Of a stretch of 8,672 nt of DNA, positions 5,440-8,672 are shown piece by piece (position 1 is the stretch's first letter; the number at the start of each line of letters is the position of its first letter). The notes below the pieces were generated by a model. The model was not told the origin of the DNA and ran no database searches. It worked only from the letters and a program-made list of their open reading frames with translations. Location: positions 1 through 8,672 of the forward strand of contig JANQMM010000058.1 in NCBI GenBank assembly GCA_028280145.1, read 5' to 3'. A program made the position numbers and the translations under genes. The DNA comes from Minisyncoccota bacterium. GTDB taxonomy: Bacteria > Patescibacteriota > Minisyncoccia > Phycocordibacterales > JACZSL01.

Positions 5440-6348
5440 TTACCGCACGTGCCTTACACACGCCGCCAAGATGTCATCCCAGTTTTCAATATTAAAGTGT
5501 CCTTTGTTGGGCACAAAATGAAAGTCTACATCGGGTATTGTCCGTTCTAGATACACCCCCATTTTTCGAGGTACAAAGATATCCTCTTCGCCGAGCCAAA
5601 TGTGTGTTGGTACCCTGATATCTCTGATAGAAAACTTCCAATCGCTATAACAGATAAGGGCTTCATATGCACCTCCTTTTGTGCTTTTTCGAAAGGCTTC
5701 CTGCAAGATCGAAGTGAATTTTTTTACAAATACTGCGTCTTTCAGGAGAGATCTGTCAGATGTCGAGACGCTTGATTGCATGATTCGGAAGAATAATTGA
5801 GGCGCGAATCGCACACACCATCCGATCGGGGCAAAGAGCACGCGCATCAAGACCGGAAACTTTCGTGCCAATCGCAAGTAGAACCGATCAAGGCGGTTGA
5901 GTGTTGATTTTATTTCCGATGACGCCACTGGTCCCCACGGGCCTAATGCTCCAACAAAGCGTAGTCGGTCGGGTGAAATAGTGGCACCACAGGCGAATAG
6001 ATGTGGTCCGGCGCCGGAATGGCCCACAACACCAAATTGTTGATGTCCTAGTGTATCGGCGAGCATCAACACGTCCTCCGGCCAATCCAAAAAAGTGCGC
6101 TTTGGTTGGAAAGTGGAGTGACCAAAACCGGGACGGTCGAGTGCTATCAATCGAATACCATGTTTTTTCCCGGCACTATCGGCGAAGACTGCTTCGTGAC
6201 GACTGCTTGGTGTACCATGGAAATAAAAGGCGGGAAAACCTTTTGGGTCACCGTATTGGCTATAACAAAGCGTACGGCCATCGGGCAGGGTGTGTAGTTG
6301 ATATTCTTTATGTATTTCCGGCAATTGGACCCTGGTTTGTGTTTTCAT
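5440..6348 (-). CDS. Alpha/beta-hydrolase fold protein
   Basis: The protein is 302 residues when started at ATG 6348; an upstream in-frame TTG at 6354 would add two. Numbering below counts from that TTG. The fold is recognisable in order: oxyanion-hole motif HGTPSS (46-51), DRPGFGHS (73-80), nucleophile elbow GHSGAG with S113, a variable cap region (about 140-235) with FYLRLARKFPVLMRVLF, catalytic acid D258 in WLGEEDIF, and catalytic H286 in NKGHF. The full triad is present, so it should be an active serine hydrolase acting on a small molecule; the substrate cannot be read from sequence. No signal peptide is seen, so it is likely cytoplasmic. It is a single-gene unit: its own extended -10 lies 7 bases upstream and a hairpin separates it from the sigma operon. 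It resembles generic epoxide-hydrolase or esterase-like relatives. Confidence 0.93.
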   Translation of the reverse strand: MKTQTRVQLPEIHKEYQLHTLPDGRTLCYSQYGDPKGFPAFYFHGTPSSRHEAVFADSAGKKHGIRLIALDRPGFGHSTFQPKRTFLDWPEDVLMLADTLGHQQFGVVGHSGAGPHLFACGATISPDRLRFVGALGPWGPVASSEIKSTLNRLDRFYLRLARKFPVLMRVLFAPIGWCVRFAPQLFFRIMQSSVSTSDRSLLKDAVFVKKFTSILQEAFRKSTKGGAYEALICYSDWKFSIRDIRVPTHIWLGEEDIFVPRKMGVYLERTIPDVDFHFVPNKGHFNIENWDDILAACVRHVR

Positions 6349-6355
6349 GTTCAAG

Positions 6356-6364
6356 AGTATAGCA
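6356..6364 (-). promoter_or_regulatory. Extended -10 for the alpha/beta hydrolase
   Basis: On the minus strand this reads TGC-TATACT and ends 7 bases before ATG 6348, predicting a transcript that starts at or one base before the ATG. No -35 is evident. This spacing argues for ATG 6348 over TTG 6354, which would lie ahead of the expected transcription start. Confidence 0.6.
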
Positions 6365-6467
6365 AAGATTCTTCGTACTTTTCTTTGCGTTGCTCTGTTC
6401 TCTTGATCGGGCTGGAATTTGTTTCTGTTAACAACTCGACTCCTTATTTTCTTATGTAATACAAATA

Positions 6468-6499
6468 GCCCCGCCGCTCGCCAGAGGCGAGGGCGGGGC
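6468..6499 (-). terminator. GC-rich terminator hairpin of the 6511-6939 gene
   Basis: Arms 6468-6482 and 6486-6499 form a 14-bp, almost all G-C stem with one bulged base and a 3-base loop. On the minus strand it lies 11 bases after the TAA stop and is followed by TATTTGTATTAC, a moderately T-rich tail. The core around the loop (GCC-AGA-GGC) matches that of the hairpin at 5341-5376. Confidence 0.75.
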
Positions 6500-6510
6500 G
6501 AAGGCCGACC

Positions 6511-6939
6511 TTAACAGTCGATGCTGTGTTGCCATTCGATCTGTTCGGTAATCGAAAACCGAACGTCTTGCTTCTTGGGCGATGCAATGATCTTACAGCA
6601 GTTGGCAAAGCCAAGAGGCATGCCAGCTCGTTCTTCCATGAGCGGGCGTGCCGCATCGGTTCCCAGGAGACGAGCTATCTCCAAACCGACCTTGGAGAAC
6701 GGATCGAAGTCGATGACAACTCCGTCTCCGCGACGCTCCGCTCGCAGAGCAGAAGTCCCGTCGTTGCCGAGGCGCTTCTTGACGTGGCCGAGAGGGTCAT
6801 CGAGACCCTCGCGGACTGCTTCCGCTAAGGTAATGATGGCCGTAAAGCCACGTCTTGTGTCGCGCTCCATGGCATGTAGCAATGCAACTTCGGGTGTATC
6901 TCCAGCTTTGAGTCTGGGAATTGCGCTTGGAAAGGACAT
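6511..6939 (-). CDS. Hypothetical protein, GC-rich orphan
   Basis: The 142-residue soluble protein has no signal peptide or membrane helix. It is predicted to be mostly helical in its first half (EVALLHAMERDTRRGFTAIITLAEAVREGL, DPLGHVKKRLG), followed by VVIDFDPFSKVGLEIARLLG and a C-terminal region with two adjacent cysteines (ANCCKIIAS). The start has a clear Shine-Dalgarno (GGGAG, 8 bases upstream) and the end has a strong hairpin, so it is a single-gene unit. By hand count, 6541-6900 is about 57% G+C, whereas parts of the neighbouring ATPase gene are about 40-45%. That contrast suggests recent transfer or an unusual constraint. The opposite strand is also open across nearly the same region but gives a Ser/Arg/Pro-rich translation typical of an antisense shadow. 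I do not recognise the family. Confidence 0.7.
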   Translation of the reverse strand: MSFPSAIPRLKAGDTPEVALLHAMERDTRRGFTAIITLAEAVREGLDDPLGHVKKRLGNDGTSALRAERRGDGVVIDFDPFSKVGLEIARLLGTDAARPLMEERAGMPLGFANCCKIIASPKKQDVRFSITEQIEWQHSIDC

Positions 6940-6946
6940 GTGAAAG

Positions 6947-6951
6947 TCTCC
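6947..6951 (-). promoter_or_regulatory. Shine-Dalgarno of the 6939 gene
   Basis: On the minus strand GGGAG ends about 8 bases before ATG 6939. It is one of the few clear ribosome binding sites in the window and supports both the strand and the start of this orphan gene. Confidence 0.55.
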
Positions 6952-6971
6952 CGCTTTCGGTTAGAAAATGG

Positions 6972-7009
6972 CGCTGATTGCAAGATACATTCAGCGTACA
7001 CACAACTAA
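6972..7009 (-). promoter_or_regulatory. Possible promoter with inverted repeat before the 6939 gene
   Basis: On the minus strand, TTAGTT (7009-7004) and TATCTT (6987-6982) are 16 bp apart. The -10 lies between the arms of a 6-bp inverted repeat, CGCTGA (6972-6977) and TCAGCG (6991-6996). A second pair, AGCGTA (6993-6998) and TACGCT (7022-7027), spans the gap up to the end of the ATPase gene. These could be an operator or a weak terminator for the ATPase gene; the sequence does not decide. Confidence 0.3.
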
Positions 7010-7029
7010 GATAATTATGTATACGCTAT

Positions 7030-7989
7030 CTACATCGTCGCAATATTTTTTTGAAGCGAGAAGTTTGAATCAATTTGTTTTGTGAGGTCTTGACCTGCCT
7101 CTTCATTTGCCCAGCTCTCAGCATTCTTTTTATGGAATTCGACAGCCAGGTCATAATATCGCTCCCAATTTTTCGTTCGTTTGTCTATCTCAGAAATAAT
7201 TCGATCAAGAGCCTCCTTGTTTCTCTTTTCCATTTCAGTTATTGGCAGAAACTGACCTTTTTCCATAGCCCTGATGTATTTTGAGTGTGAAAAAGTTGCA
7301 ACAAGATCGTCTCCCACATGTTCTTGTATGAAAGCGATATCTTGTTCATCGTCTACTTTGTTGCCAATTACCCTGATGCATACATCGTATTGTTTTGCGT
7401 ACTCCCTATATTGCTTGTAAACACTCACTGATTTTATGGTTGGCTCAACCACTAAAAAGGTGATGTCAAATCGAGTGAAAAGACCGGAGGCAAACGAGTC
7501 TGCTCCTGCAGTCATATCGACGAGCACATACTCCTTTTCCTTGTCTATAAGATGGTTGAGTAATAGTTCTACAGAACCGGTTTTAGAGTGGTAACAACGG
7601 ATCCCAAGGTCGTCTTCAGTAAATGAACCAACTGCCATAAGCCGGACACCGCCTATTTCTTTTACAAAATGGTCATAAATAGGATTTTCTTCCATTACAC
7701 GAATGAGACGTGAGCCGGTACCCGGAGGGGTCGTTTTGATCATGTCTGACCCTTGCTTGATCAGGGAATTGTTGCCTCGAAGATAATCCTTTATTTTGGT
7801 CATCTCAAGGCCCATAGCAGGCACTTGTTTACTTTCTTCCTCCGAGAGTCCGAGTGATTGTCCCAAGTGTTGATTAATATCTGCATCAATTGCCAAAACA
7901 GGCATCTTTTTGGATGCTATGTATCGAGCTATGGTAGAGGAGAGGGTGGTTTTGCCGCTACCTCCTTTTCCAACGAATGCTACTTTCAT
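7030..7989 (-). CDS. CooC/MinD-family P-loop ATPase
   Basis: The 319-residue SIMIBI-class ATPase has a deviant Walker A, GKGGSGKTT (7-15), with signature K8 and catalytic K13, which implies ATP-dependent dimerisation. AIDADIN (33-39) is switch I, VDMTAG (157-162) is the switch II/Walker B region and GNKVDD (209-214) is the base-recognition motif. Overall similarity is to CooC-type maturation ATPases, which help insert nickel into carbon monoxide dehydrogenase. However, it lacks the CxC metal-binding pair of true CooC; its only cysteines are C132 (IRCYHSKTG) and C204. The charged C-terminal tail (about 265-319) has no membrane-targeting helix of MinD type. It is divergent from a Fur-family regulator across a 37-bp gap with shared palindromes, suggesting a metal-linked role. 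Its client is unknown, and no metalloenzyme gene lies in the window. Confidence 0.88.
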   Translation of the reverse strand: MKVAFVGKGGSGKTTLSSTIARYIASKKMPVLAIDADINQHLGQSLGLSEEESKQVPAMGLEMTKIKDYLRGNNSLIKQGSDMIKTTPPGTGSRLIRVMEENPIYDHFVKEIGGVRLMAVGSFTEDDLGIRCYHSKTGSVELLLNHLIDKEKEYVLVDMTAGADSFASGLFTRFDITFLVVEPTIKSVSVYKQYREYAKQYDVCIRVIGNKVDDEQDIAFIQEHVGDDLVATFSHSKYIRAMEKGQFLPITEMEKRNKEALDRIISEIDKRTKNWERYYDLAVEFHKKNAESWANEEAGQDLTKQIDSNFSLQKNIATM

Positions 7990-7993
7990 GAAT

Positions 7994-8006
7994 GCAAATA
8001 ATTTGC
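7994..8006. promoter_or_regulatory. Palindromic operator 1 (candidate Fur-family box)
   Basis: GCAAAT-A-ATTTGC is a perfect 6-1-6 palindrome, extendable to 19 bp (7991-8009) with one mismatched pair. The 6-1-6 architecture is that of classical Fur-family boxes (GATAAT-n-ATTATC type) though the bases differ. It covers the predicted transcription start and leader of the ATPase gene and the -35 region of the Fur gene. Confidence 0.6.
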
Positions 8007-8011
8007 GTTTA

Positions 8012-8020
8012 TGTTAGCAT
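8012..8020 (+). promoter_or_regulatory. Extended -10 of the Fur-family gene
   Basis: TGT-TAGCAT ends 6 bases before ATG 8027, so transcription would start at about the A of that ATG. It overlaps the ATPase -10 on the other strand by two bases, so the two promoters must compete for polymerase. Confidence 0.45.
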
Positions 8021-8026
8021 ACCTGA

Positions 8027-8464
8027 ATGCAATTGCAATATATGACCAAAACTCAACAGAATACGGTATGTGCACATTTAGATCGCGCAAAACTCAAGCA
8101 CACTAAGGCCAGATTCGCGGTTCTCTCTGTCTTGTTGGAGGCGCGTAGCCCACTTACCATTGAGGATATACAAAGACAACTAAAAGTGAAGGTTCATACA
8201 GTGACACTTTATAGGATGCTTAAAAAGTTTGTTGAAAGTGGGATCGTGTACCAGACAGACCTTCGCACAGGAAAGGCGTATTATGAATTCCAAAAAGAAC
8301 ATCATCATCATGTTACTTGTACAGACTGTGGTCTGCAGGAAGAGGTGAAGACGTGTGTGGCAAGGCTTCAAAATAATGCACAGAAAGAAACGAAGAACTT
8401 CAAAAATATAAATACTCACTCACTTGAGTTTTTTGGTGTGTGTAACAAATGTACGAGCGGGTAA
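8027..8464 (+). CDS. Fur-family metal-responsive transcription regulator
   Basis: This 145-residue protein (or 140 from M6 at 8042) has the Fur layout. The N-terminal winged helix includes KHTKARFAVLSVLLEARSPLTIEDI and the recognition helix VHTVTLYRMLKKFVESGIV (56-75). The C-terminal dimerisation and metal domain has HHHHVTCTDCG (92-102) and HSLEFFGVCNKC (131-142). C98/C101 and C139/C142 form the usual structural zinc site, and H92-H95 and H131 are candidate regulatory-metal ligands. Which metal or signal it senses (iron, zinc, nickel, manganese or peroxide) cannot be read from this. It is divergent from the CooC-like ATPase, with two palindromes between them, so autoregulation plus control of the ATPase is likely. 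An extended -10 places the start at ATG 8027; if M6 is used instead, operator 2 lies in the leader rather than in codons 1-4. Confidence 0.93.
   Translation: MQLQYMTKTQQNTVCAHLDRAKLKHTKARFAVLSVLLEARSPLTIEDIQRQLKVKVHTVTLYRMLKKFVESGIVYQTDLRTGKAYYEFQKEHHHHVTCTDCGLQEEVKTCVARLQNNAQKETKNFKNINTHSLEFFGVCNKCTSG
8028..8037. promoter_or_regulatory. Palindromic operator 2 (candidate Fur-family box)
   Basis: TGCAATTGCA is a perfect 10-bp palindrome, and TGAATGCAA (8024-8032) is a direct repeat of the same 9 bases at 7989-7997, part of operator 1. It covers the -35 TTGCAA of the ATPase promoter and the transcript start of the Fur gene. Confidence 0.5.
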
Positions 8465-8477
8465 ATTCGATAACTTC

Positions 8478-8513
8478 GTTTTCCCCAGAAGAGGATATTT
8501 TTGGGCGGAAAAC
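8478..8513 (+). terminator. Weak possible terminator hairpin after the Fur-family gene
   Basis: GTTTTCC (8478-8484) and GGAAAAC (8507-8513) pair over 7 bp with a 22-base loop, in the gap after the Fur stop. No T tract follows, so termination is uncertain. Confidence 0.25.
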
Positions 8514-8537
8514 TCACACGGCGTTTATGTTAAGGTG

Positions 8538-8546
8538 TGCTAGAAT
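8538..8546 (+). promoter_or_regulatory. Extended -10 for the gene starting at 8590
   Basis: TGC-TAGAAT predicts a start near 8553 and a leader of about 37 bases. That leader contains CACTCC and GGGAGTG, which can pair as a small hairpin. The second arm includes the ribosome binding site GGGAG, 8 bases before ATG 8590, so the fold could influence translation. A 12-base string at 8521-8532 just upstream repeats one in the Fur/ATPase control region. Confidence 0.5.
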
Positions 8547-8589
8547 ATAGCCACAACACTCCGCAGGAAGAGTAAAGGGAGTGCTCTTT

Positions 8590-8672
8590 ATGGCAACACT
8601 TGAGTCTGCATTTTCATTCATTAAACGCAAATGGCTAACAATATTGATTGTCGTCATTGTTGTTGTATTTAT
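8590..8672 (+). CDS. N-terminus of a membrane-anchored protein (partial)
   Basis: Only the first 27 codons are in the window: MATLESAFSFIKRKW followed by an unbroken hydrophobic run (LTILIVVIVVVFI). The basic KRK before the hydrophobic helix suggests an N-in signal anchor or first transmembrane segment. Such starts are common in periplasmic adaptor subunits of efflux systems, but nothing here proves that. The start is supported by a Shine-Dalgarno (GGGAG) and an extended -10 upstream. Confidence 0.65.
   Translation, partial: MATLESAFSFIKRKWLTILIVVIVVVF

Larger units (their letters stand above)
8011..8038 (-). promoter_or_regulatory. Promoter of the CooC-like ATPase
   Basis: On the minus strand, TTGCAA (8038-8033) is the -35. 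A 16-bp spacer ends in TGC, followed by TAACAT (8016-8011) as an extended -10. Transcription should start near 8004, inside operator 1, leaving a leader of about 15 bases without a Shine-Dalgarno before ATG 7989. Confidence 0.5.

Noticed and set aside
6354..6354. TTG start that adds two residues to the hydrolase
   Set aside because: ATG 6348 is in frame just downstream and lies at the transcription start predicted from the extended -10. The TTG would fall before it.
6521..6943. Open frame of 140 codons on the plus strand opposite the GC-rich orphan gene
   Set aside because: Its product is dominated by Ser, Arg, Pro and Met with no coherent pattern. The minus-strand frame has a Shine-Dalgarno, a terminator and a more protein-like sequence.
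7075..7284. Plus-strand frame opposite the ATPase C-terminus
   Set aside because: It is antisense to conserved ATPase sequence with no ribosome binding site.
1..8672. CRISPR array, insertion sequence or toxin-antitoxin module
   Set aside because: No regularly spaced repeats, no terminal inverted repeats with a transposase, and no pair of small overlapping toxin and antitoxin genes were found.

Overview
The window looks like chromosomal DNA from an uncultivated bacterium, probably of the candidate phyla radiation (Patescibacteria, Parcubacteria-like). That placement is an inference from gene style: a small ECF sigma factor with a single-pass partner, a histidine kinase with almost no sensor region, a receiver-only response regulator, several orphan small proteins, compact spacing and many gene starts without a Shine-Dalgarno. 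No marker gene is present to prove it. The genetic code appears standard (TGA is used as a stop). No tRNA, rRNA, CRISPR array or mobile element was seen, and no gene-free stretch exceeds about 165 bases.

Layout. Positions 1-2684 (minus strand) hold a probable four-gene signalling cluster. In transcription order these are a five-helix membrane protein, a histidine kinase, a single-domain response regulator, and a membrane protein with a 12-cysteine extracytoplasmic region that runs off the left edge. Positions 2844-3221 (plus) encode an unrecognised beta-rich protein, which converges on a winged-helix protein at 3318-3728 (minus); two hairpins separate them. Positions 3892-5297 (plus) carry an ECF sigma factor and a membrane protein that is probably its regulator, closed by a strong hairpin. 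Positions 5440-6348 (minus) encode an alpha/beta hydrolase. Positions 6511-6939 (minus) encode an orphan protein in distinctly GC-richer DNA. Positions 7030-7989 (minus) encode a CooC/MinD-type P-loop ATPase, divergent from a Fur-family regulator at 8027-8464 (plus). At the right edge a membrane-anchored protein begins at 8590.

Two regulatory patterns stand out. First, nine genes have an extended -10 promoter element (TGnTAnnnT). In five of them (kinase, regulator, sigma factor, hydrolase, Fur) it ends only 6-7 bases before the start codon, and in a sixth (cysteine-rich protein) 10 bases before. This is the geometry expected for leaderless or nearly leaderless mRNAs. The other genes have 21 or more bases and, in several cases, a Shine-Dalgarno. 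Second, the 37-bp gap between the ATPase and the Fur gene has two overlapping, opposed -10 elements flanked by two palindromes. This suggests that the Fur protein controls itself and the ATPase together.
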